Made by a program: the position numbers and the translations under genes. 64,000 nt of DNA from Desulfovibrionaceae bacterium (GTDB lineage: Bacteria; Desulfobacterota; Desulfovibrionia; Desulfovibrionales; Desulfovibrionaceae), in NCBI GenBank assembly GCA_015709315.1, contig JACCQI010000006.1:52943-116942 (forward strand), read 5' to 3'. Positions 8,063 to 15,950 of the stretch are shown piece after piece. Below the pieces are notes generated by a model. It was not told where the DNA came from and made no database searches. It saw nothing but the letters and a program-made list of their open reading frames with translations. Within the stretch, counting starts at the first letter, position 1; each line of letters starts with the position of its first letter.

Positions 8063-9174
8063 GCGCAACGACCATAAAACGGCTGTCCTTTCTGGACCGC
8101 TACCTGACCCTCTGGATTTTCCTGGCCATGTTCGTCGGCGTCGGGAGCGGCTTCCTTTTCCCGGACATGAAGAACGTCATCGACGCCTTCCAGGTGGGGA
8201 CCACCAACATCCCCATCGCCGTGGGCCTGATACTGATGATGTATCCCCCGCTGGCCAAGGTGAAATACGAACAGCTCGGCCAGGTTTTCCGCAACCGCAA
8301 GGTGCTCGCCCTCTCCCTGGTCCAGAACTGGGTCATCGGCCCGCTGCTCATGTTCGGGCTGGCCGTCGCCTTCCTGTCCGGCCACCACGACTACATGGTC
8401 GGCCTCATCCTCATCGGCCTGGCCCGCTGCATCGCCATGGTCATCGTCTGGAACGAACTGGCGGGCGGCGATTCCGAGTACTGCGCCGGGCTGGTGGCCT
8501 TCAACTCCATCTTCCAGGTGCTGCTCTTCCCGGTCTACGCCTACGTCTTCATCACCGTCATGCCCGGCTGGTTCGGGCTTGAGGGCGCGGCCGTGGACAT
8601 CTCCATGGGCCAGATCGCCCAATCCGTGTTCGTCTACCTGGGCATCCCGTTCCTGGGCGGCATGCTGACCCGGCTCGTGGGTCTTCGCCTCAAGGGCAGG
8701 GAATGGTACGAGACCGTCTTCCTGCCCAAGATCGGGCCGCTGACGCTCATCTTCCTCCTGTTCACCATCTTCGTCATGTTCTCGCTCAAGGGCGACAGGA
8801 TGGTGGCCCTGCCGCTCGACGTCATCCGCATCGCCATACCGCTATCCGTCTACTTCCTGGTCATGTTCCTGGCGTCGTTCTACCTGTCGTGGAAGGTCGG
8901 GGCCAACTACGAGCAGAGCACCACGCTCAGCTTCACGGCCGCGTCCAACAACTTCGAGCTGGCCATCGCCGTGGCCATCGCGGTCTTCGGCATCAATTCC
9001 GGGGAGGCATTCGCCGCGGTCATCGGCCCGCTGGTCGAGGTGCCGGTGCTCATCGGCCTGGTCAACGTGGCGGTCCGCTTCAAGCAGAAATATTATCCCC
9101 TGGAACAAAAAACCCTGATCGGCGTCTGCCATGTCCGGCGGACGCCCGGCGACCGGCAAGGAGACCGTCCATGA
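8059..9174 (+). CDS. acr3: ACR3-family arsenite efflux permease
   Basis: 371 residues, about ten hydrophobic segments, a member of the bile/arsenite/riboflavin transporter superfamily. The ACR3 signature [12 protein letters not shown] is present, with the conserved Cys of the transport path. It extrudes arsenite across the inner membrane using the proton motive force. I take the GTG at 8059, which has AAAGGAGG at the right distance and overlaps the arsR stop as GTGA; an in-frame ATG at 8026 lies inside arsR and lacks such a site. It ends in a 4-bp ATGA overlap with arsC, so the three genes are translationally coupled. Confidence 0.95.
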   Translation: MSATTIKRLSFLDRYLTLWIFLAMFVGVGSGFLFPDMKNVIDAFQVGTTNIPIAVGLILMMYPPLAKVKYEQLGQVFRNRKVLALSLVQNWVIGPLLMFGLAVAFLSGHHDYMVGLILIGLARCIAMVIVWNELAGGDSEYCAGLVAFNSIFQVLLFPVYAYVFITVMPGWFGLEGAAVDISMGQIAQSVFVYLGIPFLGGMLTRLVGLRLKGREWYETVFLPKIGPLTLIFLLFTIFVMFSLKGDRMVALPLDVIRIAIPLSVYFLVMFLASFYLSWKVGANYEQSTTLSFTAASNNFELAIAVAIAVFGINSGEAFAAVIGPLVEVPVLIGLVNVAVRFKQKYYPLEQKTLIGVCHVRRTPGDRQGDRP

Positions 9175-9599
9175 ACATCCTCTTTCTTTGCACCGGCAAC
9201 TCGTGCCGCAGCCAGATGGCCGAGGGGTGGACCAACCGCCTCAAGGTGCCCGGCCTGGCCGCCTGGTCCGCGGGCGTGGAGACCCACGGCGTCAACCCGC
9301 GGGCCGTGGAGGTCATGGCCGAGGCGGGCGTGGACATCTCGGGCCACACCTCCAAGCTGGCCGCCGACCTGCCCGAAGACCTCGAATTCGACTATGTGGT
9401 CACGCTCTGCGGCCACGCCAATGAAAACTGTCCCTACTTCCCGGCCAAGACCAAGCTGGCGCACGTGGGCTTCGACGACCCGCCGTCCCTGGCCCGGGAC
9501 ATGACCGATCCCGAAGAGATCCTGGACGTGTACCGCCGCGTGCGGGACGAAATCCGAGCCTTTGTCGAGACCCTGCCCGAGTCCCTGGACAAGGGATAG
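9171..9599 (+). CDS. arsC: arsenate reductase, low-molecular-weight phosphatase (thioredoxin) type
   Basis: 142 residues. The phosphatase loop CTGNSCRS starts at Cys7, and a second Cys pair (Cys80 in TLCGH and Cys87 in NENCPYF) matches the redox relay of the S. aureus pI258-type enzyme, including a DPP loop (FDDPPSLA). It reduces arsenate to arsenite, which acr3 then exports; electrons should come from thioredoxin. The start at 9171 has AAGGAG and a 4-bp overlap with acr3. No ArsA, ArsD or methylase is next to it. Confidence 0.95.
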   Translation: MNILFLCTGNSCRSQMAEGWTNRLKVPGLAAWSAGVETHGVNPRAVEVMAEAGVDISGHTSKLAADLPEDLEFDYVVTLCGHANENCPYFPAKTKLAHVGFDDPPSLARDMTDPEEILDVYRRVRDEIRAFVETLPESLDKG

Positions 9600-9621
9600 C
9601 GTCCGCCCGCCATTGCAACGA

Positions 9622-9655
9622 AAAGCCCCGGAAGGATGCATCCTTCCGGGGCTTT
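9622..9655. terminator. bidirectional terminator between arsC and the UDP-glucose pyrophosphorylase gene
   Basis: A perfect 15-bp stem (AAAGCCCCGGAAGGA and its complement, loop TGCA) ends in a T-rich run on the plus strand and has an A-rich flank that gives T on the minus strand. It lies between two convergent genes. Confidence 0.9.
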
Positions 9656-9676
9656 CTTTCTCTGGGATATGGCGCG

Positions 9677-11113
9677 CTAGGCCAGGGCCACCTCGCCGCT
9701 CAGGTTGAGGCCCGAGGGGATGACCGCCTGGCGGCCGGTCCTGTTGACGATGTTCACCCTGCCGTTGAGCGTGATGTCGCCCTGGAAGCGGACATCGCCC
9801 AGGACGGACAGTCCCCGGCAATGCGACATGGAAGGCACGCCCTCGGGGAAGCGGGAAAAGAAATTGTTCACCGTGGAATAGACGCTGGGGTCCAGGCTGA
9901 CCGTGGGCAGCTTGCGCCAGTCCGTGCGGCAGATCACCGAGCTGCGCCGGGTGACCCGGTAGCAGTCGGACATGGCCAGCATCAGGTCGCCGATGGTCTT
10001 GACCGGGGAGAAGCGGCTCCGGGGCACGACCACGGCCTGCGCGCCGGGGAACAGCGAAATGGCGGACCCCATGGCGGTCTCCAACTGGATCACCTCCGGG
10101 GAGTCCGGGTCGCCGGGGATGGCCCGCTTGGGATTGACGATGGGTTCCAGGTCGATCTGGCGGTAGGTGAGGAACGCCTGTTCCACGGCCTTCAGGTCGA
10201 GCCAGATGGAGTTGGTGTTGAAATAGGAATACGTGTCCACGTCCTGGAACCGGTCCATGTCCTCGGGCGCGCACTGGGCCACTTCACGCAGACCCAGCCG
10301 CCCGTTGCGCTTCATCAGATGCCCGCCCTTGCGGTCCTGGTGGGTCCGGCGGCACACCTCCATGAGGAAGGGCACCTGCTTCTTGACCATGTAGCCGAGC
10401 AGCCCGGCGTCAAAGCCCGCGCCCAGGTTGTCGGAGTTGGACACGAACACGTAGCGGTACCCGGAGAGCAGCAACCGGCGCAAGGTGCCCGTGGTCAGGA
10501 GCGACGTGTAGATGTCGCCGTGTCCCGGAGGGTTCCATTCCAATTCCGGGGCCTGGTCCATGGCCAGCGGGGCCAGCGTGTCCCGGCGGATGCGCGGGTA
10601 GCGGTGCTGCATGAAGGTCATGGCCACGTTCGGGTCGCCGTTGATCTCGTCCTCCAGCCTTCTGCGGGTGGGCGCGTCGGTCCAGAAGCTGTTCATGAGC
10701 ACCAGCGGCAGCGCGGCGTCGAACTCCTCGCGCATGGACTTGACCTGGCTCAGGATGAGGTCCAGAAAGGTCCGCCCTTCCCTGACCGGCAGGAAGGACT
10801 TGGGGCCTTCCAGCCCCATGCTGGTCCCCAGCCCGCCGTTGAGCTTGATGATGGCCGTCCTGGGCAGCGCGGCGTATCCCGCGTCCCGATACGCCTCCGT
10901 CTCGCCGATCTCGGGAATCTCCCCGTCCATGACCGGGGATATGTCCCGTTCGCCCAAAAAGGCTTGGCCGCCCTCGAAGAACCGGCGCATCTGCTCCTTG
11001 AACCCGTTGATGACGATGGCGGGCGTCCCGTCCATGGCCATCTTCTGGGCAAAGGAAGCGAAGCGGGCGTGAAAATCGTACTCTTTCGTCTGTTCTTCGT
11101 TGCGCTCGGTCAT
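9677..11113 (-). CDS. UTP--glucose-1-phosphate uridylyltransferase, eukaryote-type (UDPGP family)
   Basis: 478 residues. The nucleotide-binding loop KLNGGLGTSMG (about residue 90) and the UDPGP-family motifs GPKSFLPVREG, NSFWTDAPT, FVSNSDNLGA and NTNSIWLDL are present, and the C-terminus is a left-handed beta-helix-like tail. It makes UDP-glucose for polysaccharide and glycan synthesis. Length and motifs match the eukaryotic-type enzyme, not the shorter GalU type. GGAGG precedes the ATG at 11113. It is not in an obvious operon. Confidence 0.92.
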   Translation of the reverse strand: MTERNEEQTKEYDFHARFASFAQKMAMDGTPAIVINGFKEQMRRFFEGGQAFLGERDISPVMDGEIPEIGETEAYRDAGYAALPRTAIIKLNGGLGTSMGLEGPKSFLPVREGRTFLDLILSQVKSMREEFDAALPLVLMNSFWTDAPTRRRLEDEINGDPNVAMTFMQHRYPRIRRDTLAPLAMDQAPELEWNPPGHGDIYTSLLTTGTLRRLLLSGYRYVFVSNSDNLGAGFDAGLLGYMVKKQVPFLMEVCRRTHQDRKGGHLMKRNGRLGLREVAQCAPEDMDRFQDVDTYSYFNTNSIWLDLKAVEQAFLTYRQIDLEPIVNPKRAIPGDPDSPEVIQLETAMGSAISLFPGAQAVVVPRSRFSPVKTIGDLMLAMSDCYRVTRRSSVICRTDWRKLPTVSLDPSVYSTVNNFFSRFPEGVPSMSHCRGLSVLGDVRFQGDITLNGRVNIVNRTGRQAVIPSGLNLSGEVALA

Positions 11114-11489
11114 CCGGGACCTCCGGCTGTTTCACTGGCGTCGGGAAAAATCCGACGTGTGATCTCTTTTCACTTGAAAACACCCAAAGCAGGTGCTCCG
11201 ACCACCCCTTAGCCAGGATCATGCCAACAAACGCAACAGATTAATTTACCTTATATTTCATCCCGGATAAAAGTATCCTTGCCCCCGGCGGGCGTGTTAT
11301 CCACTTTTTTCGGACATGCGGCTGGAAAGGGCCGCAGACAGGGGGCGTTTGGCCCTCCATCGGCCAGGCGGCGGACACGGCAAAGGGGAGCGCGGACAGG
11401 CCGCGCCCCCCCTTTGTGCGCCCACGCCGGGAAACGGCGGGGCCGGTCGCCGGGACCCGTGCGGTGACGGGTCCCGCCAACGGGGAACT
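11114..11489. other. intergenic region between the pyrophosphorylase gene and the signalling operon
   Basis: About 375 bp, no supported gene. A 9-bp hairpin (GGGACCCGT / ACGGGTCCC) at 11452-11475 lies just past the end of the minus-strand signalling operon; it lacks a T-run. The AT-rich stretch near 11230-11280 probably holds the promoter of the pyrophosphorylase gene. Confidence 0.45.
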
Positions 11490-11918
11490 CTACCAGCCTT
11501 TGTGGGAGAGGATGTCGCTGACCTTGTCGGCGGCCCGCTTCTCGACGATGACCATCTTCTTGGCCTGGGCCTTCTTGATCTTTTCGGTCAGGGAGTCGAT
11601 GTCGGCGGGCTTTTCCATGAAGTCCATGGCGCCGAGTTTCATGGCCTGGATACCGGCCTCCACGGTGGCGTGGCCGGTCAGCAGGATGACCTGCATGTCC
11701 GGGTGGCGCACCTTGATCGCCTTGAGCATCTCGATGCCGTTCATGTCCGGCATCTGAAGGTCCAGGACAATGGCGTCGTAATCGTTCCCGTCCAGGGCGG
11801 ACACGGCGGAATCGGCGGTGGCGGCGGTCTTCACCTGCATGCCCCGCAACTCCATCCGCTCGGACAGGTTCGTCAGGAATTCCTTTTCGTCATCAATAAG
11901 CAGCACTTTTTCAGGCAT
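11490..11918 (-). CDS. single-domain response regulator (CheY-like)
   Basis: 142 residues, receiver domain only: acidic pair DDE at 9-11, phospho-acceptor Asp in VLDLQMPDMNG, Thr in LLTGHA and Lys in MEKPAD. About 20 charged C-terminal residues follow. It has no output domain, so it probably passes phosphate on or acts by protein contact. It is the last gene of the minus-strand operon that starts with the TetR gene, 29 bp after a degenerate kinase. GAGGAG precedes the start. Confidence 0.9.
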   Translation of the reverse strand: MPEKVLLIDDEKEFLTNLSERMELRGMQVKTAATADSAVSALDGNDYDAIVLDLQMPDMNGIEMLKAIKVRHPDMQVILLTGHATVEAGIQAMKLGAMDFMEKPADIDSLTEKIKKAQAKKMVIVEKRAADKVSDILSHKGW

Positions 11919-11947
11919 TGTATTTCTCCTCTGGGATGGCTGTCGTG

Positions 11948-12595
11948 TTACCGGGTTCCGGCCGCCCTGAGCCGCAGCAGGCTGGTCCCGGACGCCTCGT
12001 CCACGCTCACGGCGGCCCCCATGGACCGGGCAAGGGCGGAAAAGGCTTCATCGTTTGCAAGCGGCGCGTCCTTTCCGGGAGCGGAAAGGGAGAACGACGC
12101 GCCGTGGCCTGCGGGTTCGACGCCCACGACAAGGGAATCGCCCGCCGACAGGGAATCCAGGGCCGCCGCGATGGAGGAGTGCAGCAGCCGCATCAGATCA
12201 AAGGGGTTGGCCTTGAGGGAGACCGGCTCGCAATGGCCGGCGATCAGCCTGATCTGTTTCATGTCGGCAAGGCGTGTAGTCAGGGCAAGGGTCAATTGGA
12301 GGATTTCCCCGAGGTTCACCTCGCGGACGTCCTCGTCCGTGGAATGGGCAAAGGCGTTCATGTTCTTGACGATGGCGTCGCCGCGCCGGATTTGCCCCTG
12401 GATGGCGTCGGAGGCGCGCTTGAGCCTTTCGGGCTTGATGGGCATGCCCCGCTCGGCCATGGTCGTCAGGTCCCCGATCAGCCCCGCCGCCTCGTTGATG
12501 ACGGCGAAGACGTTCTTGATCTCATGGGACACGGAGGCGCTGACGCGCCCGAAAAATTGCAGCCCCTCGCGGGACGCGGCTTCGGATTGGTTCAT
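11948..12595 (-). CDS. histidine-kinase-like protein with H-box but degenerate ATPase
   Basis: 215 residues. The H-box is intact (SVSHEIKNVFAVINEAAGL, His24) and closely resembles that of the full kinase encoded two genes upstream. The rest has the size of an ATPase domain, but the N-box is reduced to LMRLLHSSIAAALDS (no NxxxN) and the glycine-rich G boxes are missing. It is more likely a phosphotransfer or phosphatase partner, in the manner of Spo0B, than an autokinase. Its start overlaps the stop of the upstream receiver gene by 4 bp. Confidence 0.78.
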   Translation of the reverse strand: MNQSEAASREGLQFFGRVSASVSHEIKNVFAVINEAAGLIGDLTTMAERGMPIKPERLKRASDAIQGQIRRGDAIVKNMNAFAHSTDEDVREVNLGEILQLTLALTTRLADMKQIRLIAGHCEPVSLKANPFDLMRLLHSSIAAALDSLSAGDSLVVGVEPAGHGASFSLSAPGKDAPLANDEAFSALARSMGAAVSVDEASGTSLLRLRAAGTR

Positions 12596-12954
12596 TGTGC
12601 GTCCTCCCCGGCGACCTCGCGGATCATATCCACAAGGTCCTCAAGCTGGATGGGTTTGATCAGGTAGTTGCACCCGGCGGCGCGGCCGGCCTTGAAGTCC
12701 GCCTCCGACCCGTGGCCGGAAAGAAAGATGAACCGCATTCCGGGATGGCGGGCGACCAGCTTCTCCTGAAGCTCCAGGCCGCCCATCCTGGGCATCTTCA
12801 TGTCCAGTACCGCGACCGCGTAATCCGTTTCACCGGCCATCTTCAGCGCGTCCTCGCCGTTTTCGGCCCAGTCCGCGTCCAGGCCGCGATAACCGAGCCG
12901 CTCGGCCATGGCGGAAACCAGTTCCACTTCGTCGTCAACCAGCAATATCTTCAT
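12592..12954 (-). CDS. single-domain response regulator
   Basis: 120 residues, receiver only: LLVDDE, phospho-acceptor in VLDMKMPRMGG, FLSGHG and the Lys in LIKPIQ. It overlaps both neighbours by 4 bp (sensor kinase upstream, degenerate kinase downstream), so the three products should be made in fixed ratio. This suits a phosphorelay in which the sensor kinase phosphorylates this protein, with the degenerate kinase as next partner. Confidence 0.9.
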   Translation of the reverse strand: MKILLVDDEVELVSAMAERLGYRGLDADWAENGEDALKMAGETDYAVAVLDMKMPRMGGLELQEKLVARHPGMRFIFLSGHGSEADFKAGRAAGCNYLIKPIQLEDLVDMIREVAGEDAQ

Positions 12955-14690
12955 TTCTTGTCCGCCTTCTCAAACCCCTTGGTGGGCAGCGTTATCGTAA
13001 AAATGGTTCCCTTCCCCACCTCGCTCTCCACGGCCATGTTGCCGCCCAGCTCCTGAACGAGTCCATAGGTGATGGACAGGCCCAGCCCGGTGCCGCCGAC
13101 CTTCTTCTTGGTGGAGAAAAAGGGGTCGAAAATGCGCTTGATGTCCCCTTCCGGGATGCCGCAGCCGTCGTCCTCCACGGTGAAGACCATGCGGTCCTCG
13201 GTGATGGCGCGGGCGGCGATGTACAGGTCTCCCCCGTCGTTCATGGCCTGGAACGCGTTGTTGATCAGGTTGAGGAATATCTGTTGCAGCTTGCCCCGGT
13301 CGGACACGAATTCCGGCAGGTCGTCCGGGATGTCCAGGGTGATGGAAATGGACCGGTACTCGGCTTCCTTGCGCAGGAAGTCCATCACCTCGTCGGCCAG
13401 GTCCTTGAACACGATGGAGGCCATCTCCACGTCGATGTGGCGGGCGAAGCTCAAGAGCCGCTTGGTGATCCGTCCGCAGCGGGCAACTGAATCAATGATG
13501 GAGCGGATGTTGGCCATAAGCCGCTCGTCGTGGACATACTCCTTGCGGTAGGTGAACAGGTCGCTGATCAGCCCGGCCTTCTCGTTGATGATGGCCAGGG
13601 GGTTGTTGATCTCGTGGGCGACCCCGGCGGCCAGCCGTCCGATGGAGGCCATGCGGTTGGTGTGCTCCATGCGGTGCAGGGTACGCGCCCTGGTCTGGTC
13701 CGCGATGTATATCTTGTCGACCATGTAGGTGGCCACCCAGACGATGACCACCAGGATGGCGGCGATGCACAGGGTGAGCATCCACAGGAGTTCCATGCGG
13801 ATGGCCTGCAGGGGCTTCATCAGTTCGGCCGTTTCCTTGACCACCATGACGATGAACGGGGTGCCGCGCACATACGCGTAGCCCACGGTATATTCCGTGC
13901 CGTCCATGTCCTTGGTCTGGCGGACGCTGGTCTTCTCGGAATACTCCGGGATGTTCAACAGGTTCACCTCGTGCAGCAGGTCGCCGTGGCTCTTGGACGG
14001 GGTCTGGATGATCCCGTCCCGGTCCACCAGGAAGGCGTCGCCGCCGCCGGGCAAATCCAGGGAGGTCAGCATATCGTTGAACTGGCCGGTGTCGAGCGTG
14101 GCCCGCAGGATGAAGACCTCGTCGGTCTTGGCGTCGTAGACCTTGCGGGCCACCACCAGGTGCGGCTCGTCCCGGAAGCCGAGGAAGACCTTGCTGATGT
14201 AGGTGCCCTGGGTCATGGTGTTTTCGAACCACTCCTGGCGGCTGTAATCCAGGCCGAGCAGGTCGTGGGGACCGTTGTAGGCCACCTGCCTGCCCCGGCT
14301 GTCGATGATGCCGATGTCCACGAATCCGCCGAAGCTCGACTTGAGCGACTGGAGGACGTGGGCGAAGTTGGCCGGGTTCATCAGGTTGGCGATGCCCTGG
14401 TGCTCGGCAAGGAACTGGAGGGCCTTGGTCCGCTCCTCCAGGAAGTAGGCCACGGTCCGCCGGGCGTTGGAGGTGGTCCGGGAGGTCCGCAGGAGGTTCT
14501 CGAATTCCAGGGAATGCCGGGTGACGCTGTAGTCGATGGAGGCCAGCACGCACAGCGGCACCAGGGCGACCAGCGCCAGGACGACGACGGCCTTGCGCCA
14601 GATGCGCCTGTAGTCGAACAGGCTCTTGGCCGGGCCGGTCCCCGGGTCGGTTTCCCAGAACTGCGGTTTGATCTTCTCGAACAGCTTCAT
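12951..14690 (-). CDS. membrane sensor histidine kinase, dCache-like periplasmic sensor
   Basis: 579 residues. Two membrane segments (about 33-53 and 301-324) frame a periplasmic domain of about 245 residues of dCache type (FVDIGIIDSRGRQVAYNGP, WFENTM, GDAFLVDRDGIIQT). The cytoplasmic part has HisKA with VAHEINNPLAI (His359), N-box NLINNAFQAM, and G boxes DDGCGIPEGD and GGTGLGLSITYGL. The ligand is unknown; the neighbouring SulP transporter suggests a small anion. It overlaps the downstream lone receiver by 4 bp and lies 24 bp after the fusion receiver gene. Confidence 0.93.
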   Translation of the reverse strand: MKLFEKIKPQFWETDPGTGPAKSLFDYRRIWRKAVVVLALVALVPLCVLASIDYSVTRHSLEFENLLRTSRTTSNARRTVAYFLEERTKALQFLAEHQGIANLMNPANFAHVLQSLKSSFGGFVDIGIIDSRGRQVAYNGPHDLLGLDYSRQEWFENTMTQGTYISKVFLGFRDEPHLVVARKVYDAKTDEVFILRATLDTGQFNDMLTSLDLPGGGDAFLVDRDGIIQTPSKSHGDLLHEVNLLNIPEYSEKTSVRQTKDMDGTEYTVGYAYVRGTPFIVMVVKETAELMKPLQAIRMELLWMLTLCIAAILVVIVWVATYMVDKIYIADQTRARTLHRMEHTNRMASIGRLAAGVAHEINNPLAIINEKAGLISDLFTYRKEYVHDERLMANIRSIIDSVARCGRITKRLLSFARHIDVEMASIVFKDLADEVMDFLRKEAEYRSISITLDIPDDLPEFVSDRGKLQQIFLNLINNAFQAMNDGGDLYIAARAITEDRMVFTVEDDGCGIPEGDIKRIFDPFFSTKKKVGGTGLGLSITYGLVQELGGNMAVESEVGKGTIFTITLPTKGFEKADKK

Positions 14691-14714
14691 TGCGCCACCC
14701 GGTTCCTTGTACGC

Positions 14715-15932
14715 CTACTCGGCGTTGCGAATCTTTTCGTTGGCGGCCTTGAGGGTGCTGCTCAACAGTTCGATGTCCACCGGCTTGTGCAGGTAGGCGA
14801 AGGCCCCCAGTCCCATGCACACCTCGCGGTCCTTTTCCGAACCGTGGCCGGTCAGGATGATGACCTCGATATTCGGGTGTTCCGCCTTGACGCGGCGCAG
14901 CACCTCGATGCCGTCGATGCCGGGCATCTTGAGGTCCAGGACCATGACTTCGGGCTCGTCCTCGCGCATCAGGTCGAGGGCGGCCTCGCCGTCGTAGACC
15001 ACGGCGGAACCCATGTCGCGCATCATCAGCCGCTCGGACAGGGTCTCGGCGAACTCGCGCTCGTCGTCCACCAGCAGAACCTTGGACGGCACCTCGAAAT
15101 CCACCTTCCGGTAGATGTCGGTCTGGTGGAAGCCCTTGCCCACGCCGGTCTCGACCTTTTTGACGCCCTCCACGCCGGACACGATCTCCTTGAGTTCGCG
15201 CTCCAGCCGCTCCAGGAGCAGGACGTGCTTGTTGATGGTCAGGGTGACGGCGCCCGCCTTGGCCGCGACCTTGATGCTGTGGCCCTCGGCGGCCAGCACG
15301 GTCTCGACCCGGGCGGCCAGGGCGAAGTCCTCCACCTTGGCGCGGGAAACGTCCGTGACCTTGACCGCGGGATTGGAGAACTGCTCGACGATCAGGTCGG
15401 CGGCCTTGTCCACCCCGGACGTGCCCACGGGCACGATCAGGTCGTAGAGGCTGCGGTCCCAGGGGTCCTTGGACCCCCTGACGCACTCCACCCAGGCGGC
15501 GCGGTCCTCGTCGTCCTTGCGGATGAGCTTCAGGGCGTGCTTCTCGGCGAACCCCTCGGAGTTCTCGGCCGAGGCCAGCCGTTCCTTCATGCCGGAGATG
15601 AGGCAGACCTTGAGGATGTGGTCGATGCCCGGATCAGGCAACTGGGAGGCGAAGCCGTTGAAAAGCAGCTCGTCCCGGCCCAGGAGCTTGTCGGCCATGG
15701 CCAGCCTGAGCCAGGCGATGGCGCGCTCCTTTTCGTGGCTGAAGGAATTGAATACCGAAGCCTTGGCCTGGAAGGCGCGGGCGATCTTGTCTTCGGCCAT
15801 GCCGGAAAGACCGGCCGCGTCGGCCACGATCTCCTGGTCCGTGACCAGACGGCAGCCCGTGGAGTCGAGCACGCGCTTGACGACCAGGCCGGCCTCAGAG
15901 AACAAACCATTGAATACGGTGATGACAGACAT
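14715..15932 (-). CDS. cytidylate-kinase-like + BON-like + receiver fusion protein
   Basis: 405 residues with three parts. Residues about 1-185 resemble the cytidylate-kinase-like family (HALKLIRKDDEDRAAW, then DRSLYDLIVPV), but the N-terminal P-loop reads FNGLFSEAG and is degenerate. Residues about 195-265 look like a BON domain (RVETVLAAEGHSIKV, then EGVKKVETGVG). Residues about 284-400 are a normal receiver (LLVDDE, VLDLKMPGIDG, LTGHG, LHKPVD). It may sense a nucleotide or bind at the membrane under phosphorylation control. It lies between the SulP gene and the sensor kinase in one operon; AAGGAG precedes the start. Confidence 0.75.
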   Translation of the reverse strand: MSVITVFNGLFSEAGLVVKRVLDSTGCRLVTDQEIVADAAGLSGMAEDKIARAFQAKASVFNSFSHEKERAIAWLRLAMADKLLGRDELLFNGFASQLPDPGIDHILKVCLISGMKERLASAENSEGFAEKHALKLIRKDDEDRAAWVECVRGSKDPWDRSLYDLIVPVGTSGVDKAADLIVEQFSNPAVKVTDVSRAKVEDFALAARVETVLAAEGHSIKVAAKAGAVTLTINKHVLLLERLERELKEIVSGVEGVKKVETGVGKGFHQTDIYRKVDFEVPSKVLLVDDEREFAETLSERLMMRDMGSAVVYDGEAALDLMREDEPEVMVLDLKMPGIDGIEVLRRVKAEHPNIEVIILTGHGSEKDREVCMGLGAFAYLHKPVDIELLSSTLKAANEKIRNAE

Positions 15933-15950
15933 GATGACTCCTTGTTCGTC

